A program made the translations under genes and the position numbers. The notes under the pieces are model-generated. The model saw only the letters and a list, made by a program, of their open reading frames with translations, was not told where the DNA came from and searched no databases. Shown here one piece after another: positions 17,881 through 27,506 of a DNA stretch of 64,000 nucleotides (its first letter is position 1; every line of letters begins with the position of its first letter). The stretch comes from Verrucomicrobiota bacterium (GTDB taxonomy: Bacteria > Verrucomicrobiota > Verrucomicrobiia > Opitutales > Opitutaceae), in contig JACTNC010000019.1 in the NCBI GenBank assembly GCA_014584295.1, positions 216,131-280,130 of the forward strand, in the 5' to 3' direction.

Positions 17881-17919
17881 GGCCTGGAACTGCACGAAAC
17901 CCGCATGCTACGGATTTGA
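17788..17919 (+). pseudogene. Decayed 5' end of an AraC-family regulator gene
   Basis: The frame opens MSDVCFEAFGLMARLF, matching MPDVRFETFGLAAKLL at the start of the AraC gene at 19902. After a one-base loss, the His-triplet region (HHH in the intact gene) is read as FIII and the frame stops at 17917-17919. No helix-turn-helix region follows. I read it as the remnant of a duplicated regulator whose promoter region has been kept. Confidence 0.7.
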
Positions 17920-18039
17920 TTCGCCTGATTTCCGCCCTTGATGCTCGGTGCGCTTTTCCCGAGATTGGAACAGGTTGGTGCCATTCCATTCGCATTATTT
18001 TTCCCTATGTCACTTCTCACAATAATGGATATCGTTTCC

Positions 18040-19704
18040 ATGAGACCCAAGCTCCTCCTGCTCTCGCTCCTGAGCTTCTGTTTGGCGGGCTATCTGCCTG
18101 CGGCACCTGGATATGATCTGGTGATTTATGGGGGCACTTCAGCAGGAATGGCGGCTGCGGTGCAGGCGAAGCGCATGGGCAAGTCGGTTGTGGTGATCGA
18201 GCCAACCCGGCGGCTGGGCGGATTGACCACCGGCGGCCTGGGCCAAACGGATATCGGCAACAAGGCGGCAATCGGCGGCATCGCACTGGAGTTCTATCAG
18301 GCCGTGCGTCGCTATTATGAGCAGCCGTCCTCGTGGAAATGGCAGAAGCGTCGAGAGTACAGGGACGACGGACAGACGCGCACGGCGGCGGGAGAGGCGG
18401 CGATGTGGACTTTTGAGCCGAGCGCAGCTTTGAAGATATTCAATGACTGGGTTGCGGAGAACGGGATCGATGTGGTTTATGGCGAGCGACTCAACCGGGA
18501 GGCTGGGGTGGCGCTGACCCGCTCGATCCCTTGGCGCATCTTGTCGATCGCGATGGAGTCGGGGAAGGTGTTTCGCGGCAGAATGTTCATCGATGCGACG
18601 TATGAGGGCGATCTCATGGCTGCGGCGAAGGTGAGCTATACGGTGGGTCGCGAAGCGAACGCACAGTATGGAGAAACGGCAAACGGAGTTCAGACGCGGC
18701 TGGCGAAGGCGCATCAACTGTTTCCGGGCATCGATCCCTATGTGAAGCCCGGTGATCCGAGCAGTGGCCTGCTTCCGCACATCGACCCGACCGGGCCGGG
18801 CGAGGAAGGTGGTGGGGACAAGCGAGTGCAGGCCTATTGTTTCAGGATGTGTCTCACCGACCATCCCGACAACCGGATCCCGTTTGCCAAACCGGATGGC
18901 TACAATCCGCTCTGGTATGAATTGTTGTTGCGCAATTTCGAGGCCGGAGAGCGAAGGGTGCCTTGGATCAATTCCGCCATGCCCAACCGCAAGACGGACA
19001 CAAACAACAGACAGGGTTTTTCCACGGATTTCATCGGTCAGAACTACGACTATCCTGAAGCTTCCTATGCGGAACGCGAAAGAATCGTGGCGCAGCACCG
19101 CCTATACCAGCAGGGGTTGATGTGGACGTTGGCAAACCATCCCCGCGTGCCTCAGGCGGTACGCAATGAAGTCGCCCGCTGGGGAATGACAAAGGACGAG
19201 TTCGTGGAAGGTAAAGGGTGGCAGGAGCAGATCTACGTGCGTGAGGCGCGAAGGATGGTGAGCGACTATGTGATGACGCAGCACAACTGTCAGGGGGATG
19301 CCGTGGCTGATGATGCTATTGGACTCGCCGCCTACACGATGGATTCGCACAATCAGCAGCGCTATGTGGATGAGCAAGGCCACGTGCGCAATGAAGGAGA
19401 CGTGCAGATCAAGGGATTTCCTCCGTACCCGATCAGCTACAGATCCATCGTGCCCTCTGCGCGGGAATGCGCCAATCTGATTGTACCGGTGTGTCTCTCG
19501 GCGAGCCACATTGCCTTTGGCTCCATTCGGATGGAGCCGGTTTTCATGGTGTTGGGCCAATCTGCTGCAACGGCCGCGGTGCTGGCGATCGATGGGAAAA
19601 GAGCGGTGCAGGCCATTGACTACGGCAAGCTGCGGGAGCAACTGACGAAGGATAAGCAAGTGCTCAAGTGGACCGGTCCGCGTAGACCGACGAATACTCA
19701 TTGA
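18040..19704 (+). CDS. Exported FAD-dependent oxidoreductase
   Basis: 554 residues from the ATG at 18040, chosen because it is followed at once by a signal peptide ([20 protein letters not shown]). The FAD motif is [20 protein letters not shown], followed by [20 protein letters not shown], the pattern of the FAD_oxidored family that is greatly expanded as exported proteins in Planctomycetes and Verrucomicrobiota. The C-terminus has [19 protein letters not shown] and SAATAAVLA. Earlier in-frame ATGs at 18007 and 18025 would add residues without function. It is flanked by the two copies of the AraC promoter repeat. The substrate is unknown. Confidence 0.85.
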   Translation: MRPKLLLLSLLSFCLAGYLPAAPGYDLVIYGGTSAGMAAAVQAKRMGKSVVVIEPTRRLGGLTTGGLGQTDIGNKAAIGGIALEFYQAVRRYYEQPSSWKWQKRREYRDDGQTRTAAGEAAMWTFEPSAALKIFNDWVAENGIDVVYGERLNREAGVALTRSIPWRILSIAMESGKVFRGRMFIDATYEGDLMAAAKVSYTVGREANAQYGETANGVQTRLAKAHQLFPGIDPYVKPGDPSSGLLPHIDPTGPGEEGGGDKRVQAYCFRMCLTDHPDNRIPFAKPDGYNPLWYELLLRNFEAGERRVPWINSAMPNRKTDTNNRQGFSTDFIGQNYDYPEASYAERERIVAQHRLYQQGLMWTLANHPRVPQAVRNEVARWGMTKDEFVEGKGWQEQIYVREARRMVSDYVMTQHNCQGDAVADDAIGLAAYTMDSHNQQRYVDEQGHVRNEGDVQIKGFPPYPISYRSIVPSARECANLIVPVCLSASHIAFGSIRMEPVFMVLGQSAATAAVLAIDGKRAVQAIDYGKLREQLTKDKQVLKWTGPRRPTNTH

Positions 19705-19837
19705 GACGGCTCCCAGTTGCAGTCCATTTCTCGAGGCTGCCTGCCGGTTCATACTGGCTGGAATGAGAGATGAATGCATGCCGCCCCTGCTTGGAATGAC
19801 TTCCTGCGTATGCCTGCATCCGATTACCCTGGCAGGC

Positions 19838-19990
19838 TGATTCGTTTTGTTTCTGGAAGCCGCCAGAAAACATGCCTATTCTTTCCGGAAAAATAGGATT
19901 CATGCCGGATGTCCGCTTCGAAACGTTTGGGCTGGCTGCGAAGCTGCTTTCTCCGCCCCGTGCGATGGAGCGGATCCATCATCACAGTGA
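19838..19990. repeat. Copy B of the promoter/start repeat (AraC gene)
   Basis: Partner of the repeat at 17725-17880. It contains CTGG-AAGCCG-CCAG at 19853-19866 and the palindrome at 19875-19897, and runs into the coding start of the AraC regulator. The two copies are in the same orientation and enclose the exported FAD oxidoreductase gene. Confidence 0.75.
19875..19897. promoter_or_regulatory. 23-bp palindrome, candidate AraC operator (copy B)
   Basis: CCTATT and AATAGG arms around TTTCCGGAA; 9 of 11 pairs match. It ends four bases before the ATG at 19902 and covers the AGGA that would serve as ribosome-binding site, so binding would allow autoregulation. Confidence 0.45.
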
Positions 19991-20729
19991 AATTGAGATC
20001 AACTATCTGCTGAAGGGGGATGTCACCTATCTGCATCGCGGGGTGATGAGGCGGTTGATTCCCCAGCGGTTGACGTTGTTCTGGGGGTCGACGCCGCACA
20101 CGCTGGTGGCCGCTGATCGCCGGAGCCGGATGGCATGGATCACGGTGCCGCTTGCGTGGGTTTGGAGCTGGGCATTGCCGGAGCGCTTTATAAGCGGACT
20201 GATGGAAGGCAACTGGTGGGTTGCACCGGCGGACAACGCGGGCCGGTTTGCGGTGCTGGATTGGGTTCGGGAACTGGCCCAGGCCAATCACCAGCAGCAG
20301 CGGAGATTGCTCTATGAGTTCCAGGCATGCCTGCTGTGGATGGCCGAAAGGGCGGATGCAGAAGGAAGTCCGGCGCGAAATATCCGGGTAAAATCGGTGC
20401 CCAACAACCTGCGGCACGTCGAGGTGATGGCCCGGTGCATGGCTGAGCGTTACCACGAAAAAATTTCCATTTCGGAAATCGCCGGCTCGGCCGGCCTGCA
20501 TCCCAATTACGCGATGCCGCTGTTCCAGCGCCTGTCAGGAATCACGATCGGCGATTACCTGCGCCAATGCCGCGTGACCAATGCGCAGAGGCTGTTGCTG
20601 CTCAATGATGACAAGGTCGTCGATGTCGCGCTGGCTTGCGGCTTCGGATCGCTGAGTGCGTTTTACGAGGTGTTCGGCCGCTGCGTGGGCGAGTCACCCC
20701 AGGCCTTCCGACGGCGCATGCGCGAGTGA
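19902..20729 (+). CDS. AraC-family transcriptional regulator
   Basis: 275 residues from the ATG at 19902; an in-frame ATG at 19872 would add MPILSGKIGF, and the conserved reading frame of that stretch in the decayed copy means it cannot be excluded. The N-terminal half is a cupin-like sensor with RIHHHSEIEINYLLKGDV and YLHRGVMRRLIPQRLTLF. The C-terminal half (about 175-275) has two helix-turn-helix units: ISISEIAGSAGLHPNYAMPLF and DKVVDVALACGFGSLSAFYE (key 20 residues), the usual AraC/XylS pair, ending in ESPQAFRRRMRE. It probably senses a sugar derivative and controls the SIS operon and the FAD oxidoreductase. Confidence 0.88.
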   Translation: MPDVRFETFGLAAKLLSPPRAMERIHHHSEIEINYLLKGDVTYLHRGVMRRLIPQRLTLFWGSTPHTLVAADRRSRMAWITVPLAWVWSWALPERFISGLMEGNWWVAPADNAGRFAVLDWVRELAQANHQQQRRLLYEFQACLLWMAERADAEGSPARNIRVKSVPNNLRHVEVMARCMAERYHEKISISEIAGSAGLHPNYAMPLFQRLSGITIGDYLRQCRVTNAQRLLLLNDDKVVDVALACGFGSLSAFYEVFGRCVGESPQAFRRRMRE

Positions 20730-20894
20730 GGTCGGGACGTGGGTGTCGAGGGCGCGGTGACCACTCGGGTAAAATGGCTTTCCGGATGACCGCGGCTTGC
20801 TTCCCTTCTCTTTCCGGGTAGAAGGGAGTGGCGCGGACTCTGGCCGTGGCCCAGTTTCAAAAGAGGAAGCCGATAAGAATGTAGGAGTGAGAAA

Positions 20895-22406
20895 ATGAAA
20901 TTCACCATGAAATGTCTTACCCCCGTCTGGTATGTGCTCGGATTGTTTTCGCTCGGCGGTTCACTTGCGGCCGCAGCCGACGCATCGCGTCCAAATGTGC
21001 TGTTCATCGCCGTCGACGATTTGCGACCCGAACTCGGATGCTATGGCATGCCGGTTGTGAGCCCGAACATTGATCGTCTGGCGAAACAAGGTGTGCTTTT
21101 CGAGCGCGCCTATGCGCAACAGGCCGTCTGTTCGCCTTCGCGCTCGAGTGTGATGACGGGTGCGCGGCCAGATACCACCAAGGTCTGGGACCTTGAGACC
21201 GATTTTCGTAAGGCGTTGCCCGATGTGATCACGCTCGGACAGCATTTCAAGAATCACGGTTATTTTTCACAGGGCATGGGCAAGATCTACCATGGCGGTT
21301 TTAATGATGCAGCGACATGGAGCGTGCCATGGGGGACGCCCTCGGCGCCCACCTATGCCAATGAAGAGAACCTGCGGCTGCATCGCCGGACGGAGGGCAT
21401 TGTGCCCAGCCGCGGTACCAAGGGAGGAAAGCCTGCGATACCGCCCGGCTCCCGCGGTCCGGCCTATGAAGGCGAAGATGTGCCCGATGACACCTTTACC
21501 GACGGAAAGACGGCACGCCTGGCGGTCGCGACGCTTCGTGGACTTGCGGGGAGGCAGGAGCCGTTTTTCCTGGCGGTCGGCTTTTCGAAACCTCACCTGC
21601 CATTTGTTTCCCCAAAACGTTATTGGGATCTTTATGATCCGTCGAAGATCCAGCTTGCGCCCAATCCGTTCTATCCAAAGGGCGCGCCCGACTATGCCAT
21701 CCTTGTTCCAGGAGGGGAAGTGCGCAGGTATCACGGCATGCCGAATGGGGAGATTCCGCCGGACGTGGCGCGCCGATTGAAGCACGCCTATTACGCGGCA
21801 ACCAGCTACGTCGATGCGCAGATCGGGCTTGTGCTGGATGAACTTGAGCGCACGGGCCTCAGGAAAAACACGATCGTTGTCCTTTGGGGCGATCATGGAT
21901 GGAAACTCGGCGAGCACCATGCGTGGAGCAAGCACTCCAACGTCGAGAACGATACGCGGGTGCCCTTGATCATTTCGGCGCCGGGACTCAAGTCAGCCGG
22001 ATCCCACACCCGCGCGCTGGCGGAACTCGTCGACATCTACCCGACGCTTTGTGACCTCGCGGGCCTGCCATTGCCGTCGCACCTCGAAGGCAACAGCCTC
22101 AGGCCCGTGCTCGAGCAGCCGGGCCGCTCCTGGAAACCGGCGGCCTTCAGCCAGTATCCGCGCGGGATAAATCGCGACGGGAAGTCGCTTCAGCTCATGG
22201 GCTACTCCATGCGCACCGACCATCACCGCCTGACCGTCTGGGTCCATCGCGACGACCACTCCATCATCGACGCCGTCGAACTCTACGACTCCGTTGCCGA
22301 TCCGCAGGAAAATACCAACATCGCCGCGGACCCCGGTCAGGCCGAAATCCTCTCCCGCCTGGTGAAGCAATGGCGCAAAGGCTGGCAGGGCGCGCGGCCG
22401 AAGTGA
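20895..22406 (+). CDS. Exported iduronate-2-sulfatase-like sulfatase
   Basis: 503 residues. AGGAG at 20883-20887 lies 8 bp before the ATG. A signal peptide covers about 1-28. The core has RPNVLFIAVDDLRPELGCYG, the motif CSPSR at 79-83 (Cys79 to formylglycine), and the iduronate-sulfatase marks GARPDTTKVWDLETDFRK, GMGKIYHGGF, and FLAVGFSKPHLPF, then VLWGDHGWKLGEHHAWSKHS. It stands alone on the plus strand after the AraC gene with a 165-bp gap. This group removes 2-O-sulfates from uronic acids and related sugars, and also acts on other sulfated polysaccharides. Confidence 0.92.
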   Translation: MKFTMKCLTPVWYVLGLFSLGGSLAAAADASRPNVLFIAVDDLRPELGCYGMPVVSPNIDRLAKQGVLFERAYAQQAVCSPSRSSVMTGARPDTTKVWDLETDFRKALPDVITLGQHFKNHGYFSQGMGKIYHGGFNDAATWSVPWGTPSAPTYANEENLRLHRRTEGIVPSRGTKGGKPAIPPGSRGPAYEGEDVPDDTFTDGKTARLAVATLRGLAGRQEPFFLAVGFSKPHLPFVSPKRYWDLYDPSKIQLAPNPFYPKGAPDYAILVPGGEVRRYHGMPNGEIPPDVARRLKHAYYAATSYVDAQIGLVLDELERTGLRKNTIVVLWGDHGWKLGEHHAWSKHSNVENDTRVPLIISAPGLKSAGSHTRALAELVDIYPTLCDLAGLPLPSHLEGNSLRPVLEQPGRSWKPAAFSQYPRGINRDGKSLQLMGYSMRTDHHRLTVWVHRDDHSIIDAVELYDSVADPQENTNIAADPGQAEILSRLVKQWRKGWQGARPK

Positions 22407-22660
22407 GTTGGACTCTGGCCGTTGATCAGGGGATCTAGAGAATCGGAGAAGACATGTGAGGTTTCTACTTCTTCGATTTCTGCGGCGATTCTACAATCTC
22501 AAGGATTCGAACGATATTTGTAGCCTTTCGAGATCGCGATTGCCTGCAATGCGTTGATCGCATAAATAGGGTTGGCCGATCATTTCTCCGCGGCGTAGAG
22601 TAAATTGGAAATCATCGAGCCGCCATCTCCCGGGTTAGGAATGGCTTTGCGAAACTGCGC

Positions 22661-25033
22661 TCAGGGCAGAGCGTAGACTTCGACGAGCACGATGCCTGTT
22701 CCTGCGCCGTCTTCGGATGAACCGTGGACGGTGTAGGCGCCGGGATTAAGTGTGGTGACAATGGCGGCGTCGCCGCTGCCGGGGGTGAGGGGGAAGGCTC
22801 CGACGAGCGTTGCTGCCTGCGTGATTGCGGTCGGGTCTGGTGCATCGCCCCAGTCGTCTTGATATTGGAGGACGGTGCTTGCTCCGTCGGGCTCGCTCCG
22901 GTGCAAAACGAGCATGGGGTCGCTCATGGTTCCGGGGAGATTGAAGGGCGCAACGCTGAGCGTTGGTCCCACCACGCGGATCAGGAGTTTCCTGGGCGCT
23001 CCGGTCGAAATGATGAATCCGGGGATGATGATCTCTTCTCCTACCCCGCAATATCCCCTTGTCGAAATATTGATCAGTCGGGAATCGCCCGGGGTAGGAT
23101 CGGCATCGTAGAGTTCCATGATCGCGATGCCCGTGAGCGCTCCGGCACCGCGCGCTATGGCTGTGTAGAGACCGGGTTGGAGATCGGCGAGGATAGCCGC
23201 ATCGGCGCTGCCATTGATCAACGGGAATGCGCCTACTGCCTCGGCGGTTGTCTTGATGACCGCGGCGCTGGCGCTGGTGTTCCAATTATCGTTGAACGCG
23301 ACCTCGCTCACGCCCGTGGAGGTCTGATGCATGAGCGTCAGGGTGGGATCGGCAAGAAACTGGGTCACGCCGAATTTCTCGAGTTCCGGGCCGACAGCAC
23401 GAATCAACAGCCGTTTTCCGGTGGAGCCTTGGATGACAAAACCAAGGATCATGACGTTGTCGCCTGTCCGGACGGACCCGCGCGTGGAGAGGTTGATCAG
23501 TCGGGACGCTGGCAGCGGTGAGATGCGAATCGACGAAGGGGTAATGGGATTGCATCCGCCGGCAAAGGATCCGTTGTCGTCCGCCACCCGGACAAACTGC
23601 GTTGAACTGTCCTGGGGTTGCCCGGATGCGTACCGGCCCGCGGCCTTCATCCAGTTACGGACATCCGGCCATCCGTATTCCTGTACCGTGGGATTCTGAT
23701 ATTTCGCCTCCGGTGGGATGCTTTTCACGTAGCTCCAGACGACATTGTTGACGCGCAGATTGTCGGGATCCTGCTGATCGTCGGGTACGCAGCCCAGGAA
23801 ATTGGCGATCCCGATCCCGGCATTTCCATTTGGAGCACCGTTTACGGAGGGAAGCTCCGGCTGCCGTCCCCAGAAGGGCTGCGGTGCGATTAGCGGATCC
23901 ATGTCCTTTTCCGGCGCGCTCATGTTCACATCGTTCTTCGCCGCGTGAACATAGGGGTTCCAATAATTGAGGTGGTAGACATGCAGCGACATGGGCAGGA
24001 CATTGCGCACCGCCCTCATTTCCTCGTAGCAGCGGAAGAGCGCGCCCCGTGCTCCGCCGTGCGACGGAGTCGGGCCGGGCTCGCGTGGAAATGTATCCGG
24101 ACCGCAGATACCTCCGCCCATCCCGATCGTTGCGGTGTCAAGCAGGTGGGCGATGATGGTCTTCACCTCGGTGGTGGGTGAATTGACCATTTGCCAGAAG
24201 AGCCGGTGCGGATGGCTGCTGCCGGGAGCGAAATTGTGCAGGCGGCCGTCCACCCAGCCCCAGGCATTCAATCCGGGGTTCCATTCCCGGCCCGCCAACC
24301 AAAGGTGGAAGGCCTTCAGATTCTCGATCCAGGCAGTCCGCCTATCGGCTGTCCAGTAGCTGCTTGTTCCGACCTCATGCTCCTGAATGACAAACCCGTA
24401 GAATGCCTCACTGGCAGCGGGTGATTTCCTGAGCTCCGAAATGACCGTTCGATACAAGTCTTTCAGAAACCCAAGGACCTCGGGCTTGTCCAGTTTGATG
24501 TTCGAAGTTTCCTTGGGATCCGTGGTCTGATCTCCGGTCGCATATTCCCAGCCGCGAGTCAGGAATTGGGGCAGCGAGGAGAACTTGTGTGTGAGCATGA
24601 CGCGTAGTTTCAGCCCGGCGGCGTTACAGGCCACCGCTTCGGCGACGATTCGGCCGATTCCGGGATTGCCCAGTTTGAATTCACCCGGGGTGTTTCCCGA
24701 TCCACTGTCCTGCAATTCTGCCCAGTCGTATTCGCGCTCGATGAAACGCATCCAAGGTCCCGTGGACTGGCATTCGCTGATGAGCGCGCCGATCGTGACC
24801 GCATTGGACGCCCGGCCGTCGGTCCGATTGGTAAGTCCGTGACCGGGGATGAGCAGATAGTCAGACTGCGCGTTCGCTGTTGTCAGGGCCAAGATCAGGA
24901 TCACAAACACCGCGACGAGAAGGGAACCGCGCTCCTTTGGAGATGTGATGCGCAGGCGATACGGATCGACTGACGTGCAGGGTGTTCCTCGATGATTCAA
25001 ACCGTTGTGAGAGGTATTTGGGGAGCTGTGCAT
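22661..25033 (-). CDS. Large exported protein: putative glycan-acting TIM-barrel region plus two tandem C-terminal modules
   Basis: About 790 residues from the ATG at 25033; a GTG at 25084 is also in frame, and no start has a clear ribosome-binding site. A hydrophobic export segment (SLLVAVFVILILALTTANA) lies about 40 residues in. Residues about 60-500 contain PWMRFIEREYDWAELQDSG, LKLRVMLTHKF, GFVIQEHEVGTSSYW and SLHVYHLNYWNPY, resembling the (beta/alpha)8 barrels of glycoside hydrolases with Glu in EHEVG as a possible acid, but I do not recognise a family. The last 280 residues are two ~140-residue copies starting RLINLSTRG and RLINISTRG. It has its own promoter region (25034-25414). Confidence 0.7.
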   Translation of the reverse strand: MHSSPNTSHNGLNHRGTPCTSVDPYRLRITSPKERGSLLVAVFVILILALTTANAQSDYLLIPGHGLTNRTDGRASNAVTIGALISECQSTGPWMRFIEREYDWAELQDSGSGNTPGEFKLGNPGIGRIVAEAVACNAAGLKLRVMLTHKFSSLPQFLTRGWEYATGDQTTDPKETSNIKLDKPEVLGFLKDLYRTVISELRKSPAASEAFYGFVIQEHEVGTSSYWTADRRTAWIENLKAFHLWLAGREWNPGLNAWGWVDGRLHNFAPGSSHPHRLFWQMVNSPTTEVKTIIAHLLDTATIGMGGGICGPDTFPREPGPTPSHGGARGALFRCYEEMRAVRNVLPMSLHVYHLNYWNPYVHAAKNDVNMSAPEKDMDPLIAPQPFWGRQPELPSVNGAPNGNAGIGIANFLGCVPDDQQDPDNLRVNNVVWSYVKSIPPEAKYQNPTVQEYGWPDVRNWMKAAGRYASGQPQDSSTQFVRVADDNGSFAGGCNPITPSSIRISPLPASRLINLSTRGSVRTGDNVMILGFVIQGSTGKRLLIRAVGPELEKFGVTQFLADPTLTLMHQTSTGVSEVAFNDNWNTSASAAVIKTTAEAVGAFPLINGSADAAILADLQPGLYTAIARGAGALTGIAIMELYDADPTPGDSRLINISTRGYCGVGEEIIIPGFIISTGAPRKLLIRVVGPTLSVAPFNLPGTMSDPMLVLHRSEPDGASTVLQYQDDWGDAPDPTAITQAATLVGAFPLTPGSGDAAIVTTLNPGAYTVHGSSEDGAGTGIVLVEVYALP
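22664..23503 (-). repeat. Two tandem ~140-residue modules at the C-terminus of the exported protein
   Basis: Copy 1 is encoded at 23503-23081 and copy 2 at 23080-22664. Each runs RLIN(L/I)STRG, a GFxI strand, (K/R)xLLIRxVGP, LxxxG/P...DPxLxLH, a DxW, VGAFPL..GS.DAAI, L.PG.YT and a final (M/V)E(L/V)Y. I know this pattern from many exported proteins of Opitutaceae; it probably is a beta-sandwich used for attachment or secretion, which is inference. Confidence 0.8.
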
Positions 25034-25414
25034 GAAGGGGTATGAGGTGCAGGCGGCGGAGTGAGAGGCACCCGGCGCGTGCACCTAAATGGGCAGGATG
25101 TGCGAGGGCGCGGTTTGGCTGAACTCTACGCGATCGGGCGTGTGTCGCCAACCCACGTAATATAGGGTGGTGCCGATGGATGTCGGTCAACCGCTTGAGC
25201 ACTGTCCTGGAGGGCGGATTGGATTTGTCGCTCCAGGCATTGTCTAGGAAGTGTGTGCCCAGTTGGAACCGCTGGGCGAGATCTGGCTGCACAACGAAAC
25301 GATCAGAGCGCCTGTGCGACGGGGTGGAACAGGATGGCGCGTCGCGAAACTCGTTTCTGCCGAATGCTTCGAATATCCGTGGATCCTCGGAAAATTTCGT
25401 TTTTCGGAGATGGA
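25034..25414. other. 381-bp intergenic stretch with no recognised gene
   Basis: It lies between two minus-strand genes and should contain the promoter of the large exported protein and the end of the cupin transcript. Plus-strand open frames here have no family signature. No clear terminator hairpin is seen. Confidence 0.4.
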
Positions 25415-26179
25415 TTACTTCACGGCGGCACCGAAGGAAACGACGCGTAGTCCGTCCTGCCCGGCGCGGAGTGTGGCGGCGCATCCGCGTGGAATGAACA
25501 GGGTCTGGCCAGCGCCAAAGGAGGCGGTTTCGTCAGCGAATTGGACGGAGCCGGAACCGGCGAGCACGTGGAGCGTTCGCTCCCAAGGTGTGCTTGCGGC
25601 GATCTGGGCAGCCCCGTTGTCGGGGAGCGCAATGAGGATGGCGTCGCAGGATGCCGTATCGGCCGGCGACAGCAGTACCGTGCGGCCTGTTTTCTCTGAC
25701 GATACCTGCGCGTGAATGCCGATCCGCGAGGAGGTGGTGGGGGTCGATCCGTTTCCGCCAGACTCCGCCTGCTGCGTGTCCGCCTGTCGTCGGCGGATGT
25801 GTTTCACCTTTGCGATGTGTTCCGCAAAGGAGGCATGACCCTCCTTTTCGGCATCGAGGAAGGCGTTGAAGAGGAAGTATTCCAATGGTGAATCGCCGCG
25901 GGTGATCGTCTGATGAACCACGCCCGCGGGCAGATAGAACAGCGAACCCACGCTGGCCGAAAACCTCTGATTGCCGACAAGGACGTCGCCCTCACCGGCG
26001 AGCACGAGAAAAATCTGCTCCTTGTGTTCATGCTGGTGTGGCGGACCATCAAGACCGGGTTGCCAGCGGTTGATAGCAACCTCAGAACGTTCGGTTTCGG
26101 AGCGGTCAATGAGCACTGTGATCTCATTGAGACCGGCGACGTCGAGTTTCTGTCCGGAATGGGTGTCGCGCAGGATCAT
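25415..26179 (-). CDS. Bicupin protein
   Basis: 254 residues from the ATG at 26179 (19 bp after the upstream stop). The first cupin (about 30-110) has the full metal pattern: GLDGPPHQHEHKEQIFLVLAGEGDV (H-x-H plus Glu; 20-residue core shown in part) and LPAGVVHQTI with the last His. The second cupin (about 165-254) has WERTLHVLAGSGSVQF and LFIPRGCAATLRAG but lacks the His ligands, so it is probably non-catalytic. Cupins of this type include sugar-acid-binding and sugar isomerase-like proteins. It follows the dehydratase gene, suggesting a role in handling the same sugar acid. No signal peptide is visible. Confidence 0.75.
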   Translation of the reverse strand: MILRDTHSGQKLDVAGLNEITVLIDRSETERSEVAINRWQPGLDGPPHQHEHKEQIFLVLAGEGDVLVGNQRFSASVGSLFYLPAGVVHQTITRGDSPLEYFLFNAFLDAEKEGHASFAEHIAKVKHIRRRQADTQQAESGGNGSTPTTSSRIGIHAQVSSEKTGRTVLLSPADTASCDAILIALPDNGAAQIAASTPWERTLHVLAGSGSVQFADETASFGAGQTLFIPRGCAATLRAGQDGLRVVSFGAAVK

Positions 26180-26198
26180 GTGGAGAAGAGTGGGAGCA

Positions 26199-27506
26199 TC
26201 AACGATCGGCTGGAGCGCCGTCAGGAGTGCGCAGGATATCGTAGCTTTTTTCCTCGTAGGGGAATTTTGCAGCGACGGCCTCGTCGAGTTCGAGGCCGAG
26301 GCCTGGCTTGTCCGGTGGTAGCGCATAACCCCGCTCAATCCGAATTCCACCCCCTCGGAAGAGGTCGCTCCAGAATGGGTCGTGGCCACTGCCCAGTTCG
26401 AGGAGTGTGGCGTTCGGCGTGCACATGCAGACGTGGAGGGAGGCGAGATTGCTGACTTCGCTCTGCGGCGTATGGGGCGAGACATCGACTCGGAAGCATT
26501 CGGCGAGTGCGGCGATCTTCTTCATCTCCATGATGCCGCCGACGTGGACCACATCCGGCATGATGACATCGACGAGATGTTCCGCGCAAAGCGGACCGAA
26601 ATGGTAGCGGCTCGTCAACCGTTCGCCTGTCGCCAGCGGTACTCGGGTTCGATTGCGCAGCAGACGAAGTTCCCCAAGGTCCTCGTTTTCGAGTTGCGTG
26701 GCTTCTTCGACCCAGAGCGGACGCAGGGGCTCGGCCAGTCGGCAGAACTCGGATGCCCATGAAGGCGGCGCCTTTGCGTGCAGTTCGGCTATGATGTCAA
26801 AATCGGGACCGACTGCAGCGCGGATGTCTGTAAGCTGCGCTATGCCCTCGTGCAAAGCCCGAGGAAAATCGATGATGCGTTTCTCGGCGGGGAAGAAACT
26901 CCCCTTGATGCAGGTCCAGCCGTCGGCCTGTTTCTGCTTCCAGAGGGCGATTTCCTCTTCGCGGTTCTTGGGACGTCGGCGTTTGCGATGGCTTATCCGT
27001 TCGAGGTAGCCCTCATGGCAATAGAGCCGGACCTTGTCGCGGGCCTTGCCGCCAAGGAGCTGGTAGATCGGCACGCCAAGCGCCTTTCCGAGGATGTCCC
27101 AGAGTGCGATCTCCACGGCACTGAGGGCGGACATCAGAACCGGGCCGCCTCTATAGCGCGGTCCGCGAAACATTGTTTGCCAGAGTCGTTCGATTTCGGC
27201 GGGATTCTTTCCCACGAGGAAGCGCTTGTGCTCCTCGATTGCCGTCGCGACCGTACGGCACTTGGCGGAAAGCGTGCCTTCGCCGAGTCCAGTGATGCCC
27301 TGGTTGGTGTAGATCTTGACGAAAACGAAGTTCTCGTCGTTTCCAGCATCGACCAGGATGGTCCTGAGGTCCGTGATTCGCAGCGCGGAGAGATTGCCCT
27401 TCTCCTGGGTTTCACCGAGCGTCGGAGTTTGCGCAAAGATGTGTGGACTGAGAGCCGAAGCGGCTCCGGCTAGGCCTGCGGAAAGGAAGGATCGTCGGTC
27501 AAGCAT
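26199..27506 (-). CDS. Tat-exported enolase-superfamily sugar-acid dehydratase (galactonate/mannonate dehydratase-like)
   Basis: 435 residues from the ATG at 27506. The N-terminus is a twin-arginine signal: LDRRSFLSAGLAGAASAL. The muconate-lactonizing/mandelate racemase fold follows. Visible metal and base residues are Glu and His in DIIAELHAKAP, Glu in LWVEEATQ, Glu in LATGERLTSRYHF, and the catalytic His in VDVSPHTPQSEVSNLASLH. This layout (E/D-x-H, then GER, then SPH) matches D-galactonate and D-mannonate dehydratases, which turn an aldonate into a 2-keto-3-deoxy acid. Export is unusual for the family. Substrate prediction remains open. Confidence 0.85.
   Translation of the reverse strand: MLDRRSFLSAGLAGAASALSPHIFAQTPTLGETQEKGNLSALRITDLRTILVDAGNDENFVFVKIYTNQGITGLGEGTLSAKCRTVATAIEEHKRFLVGKNPAEIERLWQTMFRGPRYRGGPVLMSALSAVEIALWDILGKALGVPIYQLLGGKARDKVRLYCHEGYLERISHRKRRRPKNREEEIALWKQKQADGWTCIKGSFFPAEKRIIDFPRALHEGIAQLTDIRAAVGPDFDIIAELHAKAPPSWASEFCRLAEPLRPLWVEEATQLENEDLGELRLLRNRTRVPLATGERLTSRYHFGPLCAEHLVDVIMPDVVHVGGIMEMKKIAALAECFRVDVSPHTPQSEVSNLASLHVCMCTPNATLLELGSGHDPFWSDLFRGGGIRIERGYALPPDKPGLGLELDEAVAAKFPYEEKSYDILRTPDGAPADR

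Noticed and set aside
20802..20827. An 8-bp hairpin (TCCCTTCT/AGAAGGGA) after the AraC gene
   Set aside because: Loop of ten bases and no T-run; too weak to call a terminator.
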